DNA of 64,000 bases from Bradyrhizobium lupini (GCF_040939785.1 NZ_CP162553.1:3038001-3102000), one strand, 5' to 3'; counted from the first letter of the stretch, positions 9,586 to 20,396 are shown. A program made the numbers and translations. The notes: generated by a model not told the origin, from the letters alone.

Positions 9586-11817
9586 TTATTTCGTCAGCAG
9601 CGCATAGGCCCCGGTCCAACCTTCCGGCGGTGGATTGACCTGGAATTCCTTGATGCGCACTTCATAGAGCTTGAACAGCTTTTCCAGCGTGTCGGCATCC
9701 TCGCTCCTGCGGCCGCGGTCGATCGCGTCCAGCGCGCCCTGCCAGTCGCGGCTGCGATAGCAGGCGAGCATTTCGATGGTGACGTTGCGCAGCCGCTGGA
9801 AGGCGCCTGAAAGCATCACATCCTCGCGGCCGGCGATGGCATAGATCACCTCCGGCTCGGTCTTGCCCTTGACCATGATGAAGTCGAGTTCGAGGATCGC
9901 GAACTTGTCCTTGGCCGCGAGCGCGGTGCGCGAGCCAACGATAATGGGAAAGCCGTATTCCTTCGACTGGCCTTCCAGGCGCGAGGCCAGGTTGACGCTG
10001 TCGCCGAGCACCGAATAGTTCTTCTTCAGGTCGGAGCCCATGTTGCCGACGACGCCGATGCCGGTGTTGAGACCGATACCGACATTGAGCGGGATGTAGA
10101 CGTGACCGCCATCAATGGCCTCCTGCTCGCGGTCCTTGTTGACCGCGTCGATCTTCTCCAACATCTGGATCGCGGCCTCACAGGCGTTGACCTCGTGCTC
10201 GGCATCGTCGAGCGGCGCATTCCAGAACGCCATGATGGCGTCGCCCATATATTTGTCGATATAGCCCTTCTGATCGATGATCACGTCGGTCAGCGGAGTC
10301 AGGAAGCGGTTCATCAGCGCGATCAGGCCCTGCGGATCGTGCTTGTAGGTTTCCGATATGGTGGTGAAGCCGCGCACGTCGGAGAACATGATCGTCATTT
10401 CGCGCTCCTCGCCGCCGAGGACGAGTTTTTCCGGTGACTGCGCGAGTTGCTCGACCAGCACCGGCGACATGTATTGCGCGAACATGCCGCGGATCTGCAC
10501 GCGCTGGCGCTGCTCGCGCACGAAGCTGGCGAAGATTAGCGTCAGATAGATCGCGGTGGTCGAGAGCAGCGGATAAGTGAAGTCGATGAGATAGCGGTGC
10601 TGCGCATAGAAGAACCAGGACACTCCGATCAGGATAGCGGCGAAGGTCGCGCCGGCAAGCACGAGGCGAACTGGTCCGAGGTTCGGCGTGAAGATGATGA
10701 CGAGCAAGCCGATGACGAGCGCGGCGAGCAGCTCGACGCCGAGCGCATAGTTCGGCTGGGAGATCACCGCGCCGCTCAGCACGCTCTCCAGCACCTGGGC
10801 GTGGATCTCGACGCCGGGCATGGTCGAGGACACCGGCGTGGTCTTGATGTCGTTGAGCCCAACCGCCGAGGTGCCGATCAGCACCAGCTTGCCGGCGATC
10901 TTGTTAGGCGGCACCGTATTGTCGAGCACGTCGGCGGCCGAGACGTAGATCGAGGGATCCTGGCGCGCGTAATGCACCCAGAGCTGACCGTTCCTGTCGG
11001 TTGGGATCTCCACGCCCTTGAGACGCACGGCCCGCACGCCGGTCTTGTCGGTCCGAACCAGCAAGGTCGGCGTGCCCGTGACGACGCGCAAAATCTCGAG
11101 GCTCAGCGAAGGCATGACCATGCCCTGGGCGCGCATGATCATCGGCACGCGCCGGATCAGGCCGTCGCGCTCGGTCTTGATCGAGAACAGGCCGCGGCCG
11201 GCCGCGACCTTCTCGATCTCGGGCACGTTGCGCAACAGCCCGGGAAATTCGAACAGGAAGCGCTCAGCGCCCTCCTCGCCGACCGTCGCGACGCCGGTGA
11301 AGGGCAGCGACTTGTCGACCTCGGACGAAATCGCCCGCTGCCCAGTCTCGCCCAGGATCACGCGCGAGCGCTTGATCGCTTCGGAGAGGATCTGGTCGTT
11401 GCTCGGCAGCTCGCGCAGCTTGGCGCGGGTGGCGTCGTCCAGGTAGCGCATCTGGCTCGCGACCAGATCCGGGTTGAGCCGGTCGGCCTCCGAGAACACG
11501 ACGTCGAAGCCGATCGCCACCGCGCCGTGACTGGTGAGGTTCTGGATCATGTCGGCGATCCGCGTCCGCGGCCACGGCCACTGGCCGAGCTTGGCGAGGC
11601 TCTTGTCGTCGATGTCGACGATGGTGACCGGCCGCGCCGTCTTGTGGCGCGGATCGATCAACTGAAACATGTCGAACGTGCGCAGCCGCAGTTCCTGGAT
11701 CGGAGGCGGATCCCAGAGCCGAGCGCCGGCAAATACGACCAGCAGCGCAAGGCACATCAGCCGCGCAAACCCGAACTTGCGCGCAAACCACCGCCGCAGG
11801 ATCTTGAGACGTTTCAT
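9586..11817 (-). CDS. CHASE2-domain class III adenylate/guanylate cyclase
   Basis: A 743-residue membrane sensor that should make cyclic nucleotide in the cytoplasm. A short N-terminal membrane helix (about 18-34) leads into a large extracytoplasmic CHASE2 domain (about 38-350; TARPVTIVDIDDKSLAKLGQ, IGFDVVFSEAD). Three closely spaced membrane helices follow (about 355-430). The cyclase catalytic domain (about 455-640) has the metal-binding FSDVRGFTT and the GDAIMAFW and SVLGDSVNLASRLEG motifs, so it should be active. About 100 further residues follow. CHASE2 cyclases are abundant in Bradyrhizobium; the ligand is unknown. Downstream of the adhesin on the same strand but separated by 79 bases, so co-transcription is possible. 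Confidence 0.93.
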   Translation of the reverse strand: MKRLKILRRWFARKFGFARLMCLALLVVFAGARLWDPPPIQELRLRTFDMFQLIDPRHKTARPVTIVDIDDKSLAKLGQWPWPRTRIADMIQNLTSHGAVAIGFDVVFSEADRLNPDLVASQMRYLDDATRAKLRELPSNDQILSEAIKRSRVILGETGQRAISSEVDKSLPFTGVATVGEEGAERFLFEFPGLLRNVPEIEKVAAGRGLFSIKTERDGLIRRVPMIMRAQGMVMPSLSLEILRVVTGTPTLLVRTDKTGVRAVRLKGVEIPTDRNGQLWVHYARQDPSIYVSAADVLDNTVPPNKIAGKLVLIGTSAVGLNDIKTTPVSSTMPGVEIHAQVLESVLSGAVISQPNYALGVELLAALVIGLLVIIFTPNLGPVRLVLAGATFAAILIGVSWFFYAQHRYLIDFTYPLLSTTAIYLTLIFASFVREQRQRVQIRGMFAQYMSPVLVEQLAQSPEKLVLGGEEREMTIMFSDVRGFTTISETYKHDPQGLIALMNRFLTPLTDVIIDQKGYIDKYMGDAIMAFWNAPLDDAEHEVNACEAAIQMLEKIDAVNKDREQEAIDGGHVYIPLNVGIGLNTGIGVVGNMGSDLKKNYSVLGDSVNLASRLEGQSKEYGFPIIVGSRTALAAKDKFAILELDFIMVKGKTEPEVIYAIAGREDVMLSGAFQRLRNVTIEMLACYRSRDWQGALDAIDRGRRSEDADTLEKLFKLYEVRIKEFQVNPPPEGWTGAYALLTK

Positions 11818-11896
11818 GGTGGCTGGATATCACGCTTTGGCGGTGAACGGCAGCGTGGATCGGGCCTGCCGACGATCGCGGCCCATCATGCAGCAA

Positions 11897-14800
11897 TCAG
11901 GCATGGACGATGAAGTCGCTCGCCTGGAGGTGGGCGACACCCTTCAGAAGGATGGTGTCCGAAGCGTTGATCGTGACCAGGGTGTCAGCGGAATTGGTCG
12001 GCGAAGCCGCCACGTGCTGCGCCATCCATGCCCCAAAATCGCTGGCGGTCACGACTGCCGACAAGTCGATATGGTCCTGACCGGGCGTGAAATTGGTGAT
12101 CGTATCGTTGTTGGAACTGGCGGCGAACACGAACTGGTCCTGATGGCCTGTCCCGATGAAGTCATCTTGCCCGGCCGTGCCAAAGAGCAGGCTAACCGTC
12201 TTGCTTGCGTTGTGACTGTCGGCCACGGTGAGCGTGACCGTCTGTATGGCCGCACCTTCACTTGCATCAGTGTAGGTCACGGTCTGCAGCGCGGAATTGA
12301 TATGCGCCAAGGTATCTGACGTCGACGCCGGACTCAAATTGCTACCCGAGCCGGAAGCAACGAGCGTGAAGGTTTCATTGGCAGCCGCATCGGAGTCGGT
12401 GGCCGAGATACCGTGCACAGTGACTTGAGCGCCGTCATGCGTGAGGCTGATCTGGTTGACGTCCATTACCGGCGCATCGTTCGCGCCGTCCACGTCCACC
12501 GTGAGTATCGCAGTGCCGGCCGCGCCATGCGCGTCCGTCGTCTGGACCGTAAACGTATCCGCGAAGGGCCCTTCTTGCAACGCGTTGATCGCAGCCGCGT
12601 CGGGAACGTAGGTGTAGCTGCCGTCAGAGTGGACCGTCAGCGCGCCGTAGTGTCCTGGAGCCGTCCCGCAACTATCCGCATTCTGGACAGAATAGGTCAG
12701 CGTCACCGTCTCGTCGGCATCGGCGTCGGTGCCCGCGAGATTTCCGGTGAGATTGGAGAAGGTGTCGGTCGCCGCCGTGTCCGTAAGCTTGCCGAGGTTG
12801 AGAGCGGACAGCGTTGGCACGTCGTTGGCGCCCGTCAGGTCCACCGTGTATATCGCCGTGGAGGCGGCGCCATGTGCATCCGTGACCTGGACCGTGAAAC
12901 TGTCGGAATAGTGCAAGCAGCCCGGCAGCGCGTTAATCGAAGCCGCATCGGGAACGTAGGTGTAGGTGCCGTTCGTGTTGAGCGCCAGCGCGCCATAGTG
13001 ACCCGTGACCTCTCCGACTGCCTGGTGATCTGCGTTCAGCAAGGTGTAGGTCAGCGTATCGCCGGAGTCGGCATCGGTCCCGACCACCTGTCCGGTGAGG
13101 TCAGAGAAATTATCCGCTGCGCACGTATCGGTGAGCTGCCCGATGCTACCATCGGTCAACACCGGAGCGTCGTTGGCGCCTGTTACGGCAACCGTGAATG
13201 ATGCCGTGCCGACAGCACCTTGCGCGTCCGTGGTCTGAATCGTGAAGACGTCCGAACAAGGGCCTTCCGAAAGCGCGTTGATCGAAGCCGCATCGGGAAC
13301 GTAGGTGTAGGTGCCGTTCGCGTTGACCGTCAGCGAGCCGTACAGGCCAGCCGTCGTCCCATGACTATCCGCGTTCAGAACGGCATAGGTCAGCCCCGCC
13401 GTCTCTCCATGGTCGGCGTCGGTTCCGACCAGCATTCCCGTGACGTCCGAGAAGCTGTCGGCGATGGAGGTATCGACGAGCGGATCCGTGGTGACCGCGG
13501 CCAAGGTCGGCGCGTCGTTCTTGCCTGTGATCGTGACCGTGACGTCGGTTGTGGCGGTCTCGCCGTAATCGTCCGTGCTCGTGATGGTAGAAACCACCTT
13601 CGCGGTCTGGTCCTTGGCGAGGAAGTCCAGCGCGCCGTCGGCGATCGAATAGCTCCAGGTGACGATGCCATTGTTCAGCCCGGCCTGCGGCAGAAGCGTC
13701 AGCCCGCTCTTGAGCGCCGCGATCTCGTCAAGCGAGAGCGACGAGGTGAGGTTAGTGCTGTGATCGGCGCCAAGCGAGGTCACGTCCTGGCCGGTGATCT
13801 GTGCCGACGGCAGGTCGGTCAGGTCGATGTCGGTGAAGTCAATCGCGCCGGTCGCAGGCGTTGAGGTATCGGAGGTGGCGAAGTCACCGGTGGCGTCCGC
13901 CTGCTCGGAGACGCCCCCCGCCAGCACGCCGCCGGCGGTGAAGGCCGGGGCGTGGTCATCGGTCATCGTGATCAGCGTGTGGCCAGTGCCGTCGTCGCTC
14001 CCGGCGAAATGGGCATTGCTGTAGTCGGCGCCGGCCAGGTTCAGGCTGATGTGATTGCCGTCCGCATCGGTCACCGTCAGCACGCCGCCGGTCGCGGGAT
14101 TGGAGTTTGCAACATAGACCGCGCTGGTGCCGAGCCCGTATTTGATCGTCGACAGGTCGATCGTGTCGTTCGCCGACAGCTCCGCGATCGATCCGCCGAA
14201 CGTATCCGTATCGATCTCAACCGCGGCGCCGTCGCCCGCGAGGTTGATCGTCTGCGCGACCGTGCCTTCGAGCTTCAGCAGCGCACCGGCATCGACGGTG
14301 ACCGAGCCCGTGCCGGTCAGCAAGCCGAACAGCGACAGCTCGCCATCATGGACCTCGATGCTGCCGGTATTGCTGATGGTGCCCGAGATCGACGCCGTGC
14401 CCCAGCTGTCGATGTGGCTGTGATTGACGAGTCCAGGCCCACCCAGGGAGATCGAGGCGCCGTTGAGGAGATCGATGACACCGTCATTGACGATCGACGA
14501 CGCATTGCCGAAGGCGCTCGTGCCGGCGACCGTCCAGGTGCCGCCGGACTCGTTATTGAAGGTCGCGCTGGCGACCGAGATATTGCCGTTGATGTGGCCG
14601 GTGTTGTTGATCGTGAGGCTGCCACCGATCTCGATGATCGCGTCGGTCGCGGAGGTCACGCTCGAAGCGGCGGGCGGCCCGATGGTGCCGGAATTGTTGA
14701 TCACCGAACCGGTCGTATCCTGCTGGATGTGGATCGCCGCATTGCCACCGGCGCCCACGATGGAGCCGGAATTGACGATGTGGATCGAACCGGTCGCGCC

Positions 14801-17800
14801 CGAAAACTCCAGCGTCGCGCCAACATCGACGATTACCTTGCCTGAACCGGCGATGCCGCCCGCAAGGTCGAGAATGCCGCTCTGGACCTCGATGATGCCA
14901 GTGTTGGTGACGCTGCCCGTGACCGTATCGACGCCGGCGCTGTAGAGATTGCCGGCATTGCTCAGGCTGCCGCCGTTGATCGAAACGTCGGTCAGATAGA
15001 GCTTCGAGGTGCCGTCGACCGTGATCGACCCAGCACTGCTGTTGCTAACGGTGAGATTTGCCAGCTTCAGCGTGCCGTGGTTGACTGCCTCAAGAGCCGC
15101 AGTGTTGGAGATATCCTCACCGGAGACGTCGAGCACGCCGCCCTTCGCCTGAATGAGATTGTGATTGGTGATGGCGTGAAGCGTGGCGGGATCAATCGTC
15201 AGCGTACCGCTGGTGACCGTGATCGTGCCGGTGTTGGTAATGTCGGCATTGTCGATGGCGCTGGTGCCGGTCGATTCCAGCGTACCGGCAATCGTCACCG
15301 TGCCGCCGTCGATGGTCGCGCCCTGAAGATCGAGTGCCGAGCCGGACTCGACCGAGACACTACCGCTGCCGGTGTCGGTCACCGTCATCCCGATCAGCTT
15401 CAGTGTCCCATGATTGATCGCCGCCAGCGTGCCGGTGTTTGCGATGGCTTCGCCGTTGATGTCGAGCTCGGCGCCATTGGCCCTGAGGATGCCGCCATTC
15501 GCGATCGAGCTTGCGGAGGTCGTCGCCAGCAGCGTCAACGCGCCCAGGGTTGCCTCGATCAGATAGTTGTTCGAGATGTTGGCGTCGGTAATCGCAGTTG
15601 TGCCGGTCGAATTCAGCGTGCCCGAAACGGTGAGCGCGCCGCCTGTCAGGCTCGCACCGTTCAATGTCAGCTTGCTGCCTGCATCGACCTTGACCGTGCC
15701 ATGATTGGCGATTGCGGTGCCCGCAACTATCACGTCATCCAGCGTCAGGATGACGCCGCTCTCGACCGTCACGGCAGTGGTGCTCAGCGTCGCCGATTGA
15801 TCGATCTTGCTGGCGCCGGTGACATCGATCGTGCCGAGACCGTTGATCGTACCACCGCTGATCGTCGCGCCGTTAACTGTCAGCTTGCCGTTGGCATCGA
15901 CCGTGACGTTACCGGCATTCGCGACCGTCGAGCCCTGGTCGATCGTCAGCGCGCCATTCGTCAGCACCTCGATCGTGCCGGTGCTCGCATTCGTGATCGT
16001 CTCGTGGTCCAGCGCGTTGCCGGTGCCGCTGACCTTCAACGCCGCGTTGTTGTTCAGGATGCCGCCGCTCAGCACCGCAGCGCCGGTCAAATCGATCTCG
16101 CCATTGCCGGTGACCGTGCCGGTGCCGTTGATCGTCGCCCCGTTGACCGTCAGCTTGCCGTTGGCATCGACCGTGACGTTACCGGCATTCGCAACCGTCG
16201 AGCCCTGGTCGATCGTCAGCGCACCGTTCGCCAGCACTTCGATCGTACCGGTGCTCGCGTTCGTGACCGTCTCGTGGTCCAGCGCGTTGCCGGTGCCGCT
16301 GACCTTGAAGGCCGCGTTGTTGTTCAGGATGCCACCGCTCAGCACCGCAGCGCCGGTCAAATCGATCTCGCCATTGCCGGTGACCGTGCCGGTGCCGTTG
16401 ATCGTCGCCCCGTTGACCGTCAGCTTGCCGTTGGCATCGACCGTGACGTTACCGGCATTCGCGACCGTCGAGCCCTGGTCGATCGTCAGCGCACCGTTCG
16501 CCAGCACTTCGATCGTGCCGGTGCCCGCGTTCGTGATTGTTCCATGGTCTAGCGCGTTACCCGTGCCGCTGACCTTGAAGGCCGCGTTGTTGTTCAGGAT
16601 GCCGCCGCTCAGCACCGCAGCGCCGGTCAAATCGATCTCGCCATTGCCCGTGACAGTCCCGGTACCGCTGATCGTGGCGCCGTTAACTGTCAGCTTGCCA
16701 GCGGAATCGATCGTGACGTTGCCGGCATTCGCGACAGTCGAGCCCTGGTCGATCGTCAGCGTGCCGTTCGCCAGCACCTCGATCGTGCCGGTGCTCGCAT
16801 TCGTGATCGTCTCATGGTCGAGCGCGTTGCCGGTGCCGCTGACCTTGAAGGCCGCATTGTTGTTCAGGATGCCGCCGCTCAGAACCGCGCCGCCGGTCAG
16901 ATCGATCTCGCCATTGCTGGTGACCGTACCGGCACCATTGATCGTGGCGCCGTTCACCGTCAGCTTGCCGTTGGCATCGACCGTGACGTTGCCGGCATTC
17001 GCAACCGTCGAGCCCTGGTCGATCGTCAGCGCGCCGTTCGCTAGCACTTCGATCGTGCCGGTCGTCGCATTCGTGATCGTTTCGTGGTCCAGCGCGTTGC
17101 CGCTGCCGCTGACCTTGAAGGCCGCGTTGTTGTTTAGGATGCCGCCGCTCAGCACGGCAGCGCCGGTCAGGTCGATCTCGCCGTTGCCGGTGACAGTCCC
17201 GGCACCGTTGAGCGTGGCGCCATTGACTGTCAGCTTGCCGTTGGCATCGACCGTGACGTTACCGGCATTCGCGACCGTCGAGCCCTGGTCGATCGTCAGC
17301 GCGCCGTTCGCCAGCACTTCGATCGTGCCGGTGCTCGCATTCGTGACCGTCTCGTGGTCCAGCACGTTGCCGGTGCCGCTGACCTTAAAGACCGCGTTGT
17401 TGTTCAGGATGCTGCCGCTCAGCACCGCAGCGCCGGTGAGATCAATCTCACCGTTGCCGGTGACCGTGCCGGTGCCGCTGATCGTGGCGCCGTTGACCGT
17501 CAGCTTGCCGGTGGCGTCCACCGTGACGTTGCCGGTGTTGGCGACGCCGGAGCCCTGGTCGATCGTCAGCCAGCCATTCGCCAGCACCTTGATCGTGCCG
17601 CCGGACGTGTTTGCGACGGTCTCGTGGGCGAAATCCGCCGTGCCCTTGACGTTGACCGCCCCTGAATTGTTCAGCGTGCCGTTCTTGAGGACGCTGCTGC
17701 CGTCGAGTTCCAGCTTGCCGGCGATGGTGACCGTGCCGCCGCTGATGGTGGCGGTGTCGACGATCAGCGTCGTGCCGGCATCGGCCTTCAGCGTGCCGCC

Positions 17801-20335
17801 GGCATTGTTAATTCCGGCGAGCGTCTTCAGCGTGCCGCCGAACAGCTCGATCGTGCCGGAATTGGTGATTGTGGTGCCGTTGGCGAAATCGCCGCCGCCC
17901 TTGAGCGTCAGGTAGCCGGCATTGGTGAGGACGCTGCTGTCCAGGAACTCAGCCTTGCCACCAACCGAGATCGTGCTTGCCGTGAAATTGGTGAGCTTCG
18001 AATCGGCCTTGAGGCTGATCTCGCCCGCAATCGTCAACGCACTCTTGTTGATGACTTCCGGCGCCTTGTGGCCGACCGCGGTGTCGTAGTCGTTCATCGT
18101 GATCGACTTGGCAAAGGCTGCCGTGTCGATCGTCACCGGATAGGACGGCGTCAGCCCATGCAGCTGGTCGGTGATGACGATGACGTCGTCATTGATGGTC
18201 GGGACCGTGCCGGTTGCCCAGTTGGCCGCATCCTTCCAGAAGCCGCCCGAGGGAGCGCCGAGCTTGTCGGTCGCGATCCACACCACGGCGGGAGCGTCGG
18301 TGCCGGTGATCGTGACGGTGATGGTCTGCTGCGAGGTGGCGCCTTGCGCGTCCTTGAGCGTCACGGTGTAGACCAGCGTCAGCACCTCACCCTTGGGGAT
18401 GAAGTCGGCGAGATAGACCGGCAGGTCAGCCAGCGACCAGTTGATGGTGCCGGTGCCGTCTCCGGTGCTATCGGCGCCCGCCGCGATCGCGACCGACATC
18501 GCGCTCTGGAACGCCGCAAGCGGCCCCGGCGGAACGGTGCCGTCAGGCAGGGTCGCGCTGCTCAACGCCACCGACACCGTATGCTTGTCGGTGAGATCGA
18601 CGTCGTCGAAGCTCAGCGTGCCCGACGTGGGAACATCGCTGGTGAGCGGGCCACCCGGCACGCTGGTGCCGCCTTCGAAGATGATGGTCGGAACGCTGGT
18701 GGTGATCACCGGCTTGTCGTTGGTGCCGGTGATCGTGATGGTGATGTCGATGGTCGACGTTTCGGGATTGACCGAGAAATTATTGTTGACGCGGACCTTG
18801 TAGGTCAGCGTCAACGTTTCGCCCGCCGCGAGGAAGTCGAAGACGTGGTCGGGAATCGTGTAGGTCCAGACCGCCGAGCCGTTGTTGTTGTTACCGGCGG
18901 CTGCGGCCACGCTGAGCTGGATCTGCGTTGCCGCGATGTCCTGCTTCTGGAGCGCAGAGAGCGCGCCGGTGACATCCTGCTGGCCGGCGTTCTTGTAGAC
19001 AAAGTTCGGCGCATCGCCGAGGTCTATGCTCACCGTTGGCAGATCGGCCAGGTTTTGATCGACGAAGGTGATGCGACCGGAGATGGTATCGTAATGAGTT
19101 GTGTCGCCGGTCGTGCCCGCGCGCTCGATCATCTCGAACGCCGTCTTCACATTGCCGTTGAGATCGAGGCTTCGACGAACGGGCGGGCCGGGAATGCGGG
19201 TGCTGGTCGACGGATTATGGCCGGTCCCCTGCGATCCCGGCTCAGGGAGATGCGTGAAGGTCGCGGTCGCGGTGGCACCGGTATCCGTCTTGATGAAGAC
19301 AATGTTGCCGGTCTGCGTGATCGAGTCGGTGAAGTTCTGGGTCAGCTTGGTGTTGCTGTTGTTGTCCGTGAACTTCAGCGTGAACACGTCCGTGATCAGC
19401 TTCTGGATGTCCGGCGACATCAGCGCATTGGAGATCGAGACGTTGCCGCCGCTGATCTGGATCATCTGGCCGGCCTGGTTGACCGTCGCGATCGGCAGCA
19501 GCGTGACCTTGTCGAACAGGATGTAGGAGCCCGTCGTGCCGTTCGGCTCGACCAGCACCTGGAAGCTTGCCTGCGGCTGCGGATCGCCGCCGCCAGCGGG
19601 AACGACGAAGTTGATCTGGCTCAGCACCGCCGTACCGCGGATGCCCATGGTGGCGACCGGCGTGTCGACCTTCATGTCGCCGTGCTTAGCGGTCTCACCG
19701 GCAACGAAAGTGATGGTGCCTGCGACCAGACTGAGCAGAGAGGAATTGTTCGACCCGTTGGGGTCGTAGACCATATCGTTCAGCACCATCCGCGCATTGG
19801 AGGACAGGCCGAACACCGTGCCGTCGATGAACGTAATGCCGAGCGTCGAGTCGCCGCCGGTCGAGACCACGTCGCCCTTCTCGACGTTGTCGCCATTGTT
19901 CAGGATGACGGAGACGCCGTTACGGACCGCGGTCGCGCTGCCGGAGAGCTTGGTGACGTGGCCGATGACCTGCGCGGCGGCAATGCCTGAGGCGGCCTGC
20001 GCGTATTGCACATGGCCGGTGAGTGCGTTGACGACGTCGCCGGTGAGGTGCGCGCCGTCGGGCGAGGCGATCGCCGCGCGCTTGTCGCCCCTGAAATAAT
20101 CGTGAACGACGAAATCGTGCCCATCATGAGACAGCACGAGATCGAGACCGGCGCGCTTGAAATCGCCGTTGAAGATCAGGTTCGGGTCGGGAACCACGAA
20201 TGCGCCATCGGGCACGTGGCCGTGTGCCTTCGCAGTAAAGGAATCGACATGGCCATCGGCGGGCGATCGGGAACCCAAGCCGTCCAAGGAAATCGCGGCG
20301 TCAAATTTGCCAGCGTAATTCAATCCGGGCACCAA
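11897..20335 (-). CDS. Giant repeat adhesin: FecR-like N-terminus, beta-helix repeats, VCBS/cadherin-like repeats, type I secretion C-terminus
   Basis: A 2812-codon predicted surface protein without a Sec signal. Residues about 100-250 look FecR-like (VRNGVSVILNNGDNVEKGDV, FIDGTVFGLSSNARMVLNDM). Cadherin/VCBS-type domains ending ITGTND follow (about 390-690), then a long beta-helix-like region including seven near-identical 90-residue repeats (about 930-1490). Further divergent repeats and three VCBS units with GTYTYVPDAA (about 2280-2620) come next. The last ~100 residues have an RTX-like GTGHQDQF motif and the DTITNFTPGQDHIDLSAV segment of T1SS targets. The start is uncertain: the annotated TTG (20335) has no Shine-Dalgarno sequence. 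No T1SS transporter genes are nearby. Likely role: attachment or biofilm. Confidence 0.85.
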   Translation of the reverse strand: MVPGLNYAGKFDAAISLDGLGSRSPADGHVDSFTAKAHGHVPDGAFVVPDPNLIFNGDFKRAGLDLVLSHDGHDFVVHDYFRGDKRAAIASPDGAHLTGDVVNALTGHVQYAQAASGIAAAQVIGHVTKLSGSATAVRNGVSVILNNGDNVEKGDVVSTGGDSTLGITFIDGTVFGLSSNARMVLNDMVYDPNGSNNSSLLSLVAGTITFVAGETAKHGDMKVDTPVATMGIRGTAVLSQINFVVPAGGGDPQPQASFQVLVEPNGTTGSYILFDKVTLLPIATVNQAGQMIQISGGNVSISNALMSPDIQKLITDVFTLKFTDNNSNTKLTQNFTDSITQTGNIVFIKTDTGATATATFTHLPEPGSQGTGHNPSTSTRIPGPPVRRSLDLNGNVKTAFEMIERAGTTGDTTHYDTISGRITFVDQNLADLPTVSIDLGDAPNFVYKNAGQQDVTGALSALQKQDIAATQIQLSVAAAAGNNNNGSAVWTYTIPDHVFDFLAAGETLTLTYKVRVNNNFSVNPETSTIDITITITGTNDKPVITTSVPTIIFEGGTSVPGGPLTSDVPTSGTLSFDDVDLTDKHTVSVALSSATLPDGTVPPGPLAAFQSAMSVAIAAGADSTGDGTGTINWSLADLPVYLADFIPKGEVLTLVYTVTLKDAQGATSQQTITVTITGTDAPAVVWIATDKLGAPSGGFWKDAANWATGTVPTINDDVIVITDQLHGLTPSYPVTIDTAAFAKSITMNDYDTAVGHKAPEVINKSALTIAGEISLKADSKLTNFTASTISVGGKAEFLDSSVLTNAGYLTLKGGGDFANGTTITNSGTIELFGGTLKTLAGINNAGGTLKADAGTTLIVDTATISGGTVTIAGKLELDGSSVLKNGTLNNSGAVNVKGTADFAHETVANTSGGTIKVLANGWLTIDQGSGVANTGNVTVDATGKLTVNGATISGTGTVTGNGEIDLTGAAVLSGSILNNNAVFKVSGTGNVLDHETVTNASTGTIEVLANGALTIDQGSTVANAGNVTVDANGKLTVNGATLNGAGTVTGNGEIDLTGAAVLSGGILNNNAAFKVSGSGNALDHETITNATTGTIEVLANGALTIDQGSTVANAGNVTVDANGKLTVNGATINGAGTVTSNGEIDLTGGAVLSGGILNNNAAFKVSGTGNALDHETITNASTGTIEVLANGTLTIDQGSTVANAGNVTIDSAGKLTVNGATISGTGTVTGNGEIDLTGAAVLSGGILNNNAAFKVSGTGNALDHGTITNAGTGTIEVLANGALTIDQGSTVANAGNVTVDANGKLTVNGATINGTGTVTGNGEIDLTGAAVLSGGILNNNAAFKVSGTGNALDHETVTNASTGTIEVLANGALTIDQGSTVANAGNVTVDANGKLTVNGATINGTGTVTGNGEIDLTGAAVLSGGILNNNAALKVSGTGNALDHETITNASTGTIEVLTNGALTIDQGSTVANAGNVTVDANGKLTVNGATISGGTINGLGTIDVTGASKIDQSATLSTTAVTVESGVILTLDDVIVAGTAIANHGTVKVDAGSKLTLNGASLTGGALTVSGTLNSTGTTAITDANISNNYLIEATLGALTLLATTSASSIANGGILRANGAELDINGEAIANTGTLAAINHGTLKLIGMTVTDTGSGSVSVESGSALDLQGATIDGGTVTIAGTLESTGTSAIDNADITNTGTITVTSGTLTIDPATLHAITNHNLIQAKGGVLDVSGEDISNTAALEAVNHGTLKLANLTVSNSSAGSITVDGTSKLYLTDVSINGGSLSNAGNLYSAGVDTVTGSVTNTGIIEVQSGILDLAGGIAGSGKVIVDVGATLEFSGATGSIHIVNSGSIVGAGGNAAIHIQQDTTGSVINNSGTIGPPAASSVTSATDAIIEIGGSLTINNTGHINGNISVASATFNNESGGTWTVAGTSAFGNASSIVNDGVIDLLNGASISLGGPGLVNHSHIDSWGTASISGTISNTGSIEVHDGELSLFGLLTGTGSVTVDAGALLKLEGTVAQTINLAGDGAAVEIDTDTFGGSIAELSANDTIDLSTIKYGLGTSAVYVANSNPATGGVLTVTDADGNHISLNLAGADYSNAHFAGSDDGTGHTLITMTDDHAPAFTAGGVLAGGVSEQADATGDFATSDTSTPATGAIDFTDIDLTDLPSAQITGQDVTSLGADHSTNLTSSLSLDEIAALKSGLTLLPQAGLNNGIVTWSYSIADGALDFLAKDQTAKVVSTITSTDDYGETATTDVTVTITGKNDAPTLAAVTTDPLVDTSIADSFSDVTGMLVGTDADHGETAGLTYAVLNADSHGTTAGLYGSLTVNANGTYTYVPDAASINALSEGPCSDVFTIQTTDAQGAVGTASFTVAVTGANDAPVLTDGSIGQLTDTCAADNFSDLTGQVVGTDADSGDTLTYTLLNADHQAVGEVTGHYGALALNTNGTYTYVPDAASINALPGCLHYSDSFTVQVTDAHGAASTAIYTVDLTGANDVPTLSALNLGKLTDTAATDTFSNLTGNLAGTDADADETVTLTYSVQNADSCGTAPGHYGALTVHSDGSYTYVPDAAAINALQEGPFADTFTVQTTDAHGAAGTAILTVDVDGANDAPVMDVNQISLTHDGAQVTVHGISATDSDAAANETFTLVASGSGSNLSPASTSDTLAHINSALQTVTYTDASEGAAIQTVTLTVADSHNASKTVSLLFGTAGQDDFIGTGHQDQFVFAASSNNDTITNFTPGQDHIDLSAVVTASDFGAWMAQHVAASPTNSADTLVTINASDTILLKGVAHLQASDFIVHA
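15850..17570 (-). repeat. Tandem 270-bp repeats inside the adhesin gene
   Basis: A recognisable anchor (CGTTGACCGTCAGCTTGCCG or close variants on the plus strand) recurs at 15871, 16141, 16411, 16681, 16951, 17221 and 17491, a period of exactly 270 bp (90 codons). The protein unit contains NAGNVTVDANGKLTVNGAT, a TGNGEIDLTGAAVLSGGIL segment and TNASTGTIEVLANGALTIDQ. Units differ by few bases, so copy number can change by recombination or be collapsed in assembly. Confidence 0.92.
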
Positions 20336-20396
20336 AAAAGGAGTTAAAATCTAAGTAAGTATCGCTTGCCTAAACTTGCATATCATTACCAAGTCC

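Noticed and set aside
15850..17570. Regular repeats as a possible CRISPR array
   Set aside because: The 270-bp units are nearly identical throughout with no variable spacers, and they are translated within one protein.
15807..17915. A 702-codon plus-strand open frame and other long frames opposite the adhesin (15077-16552, 18068-19990)
   Set aside because: They are mirror images of the repeat units of the adhesin, kept open by the codon pattern on the other strand; their products are low-complexity and have no start signals or domains.
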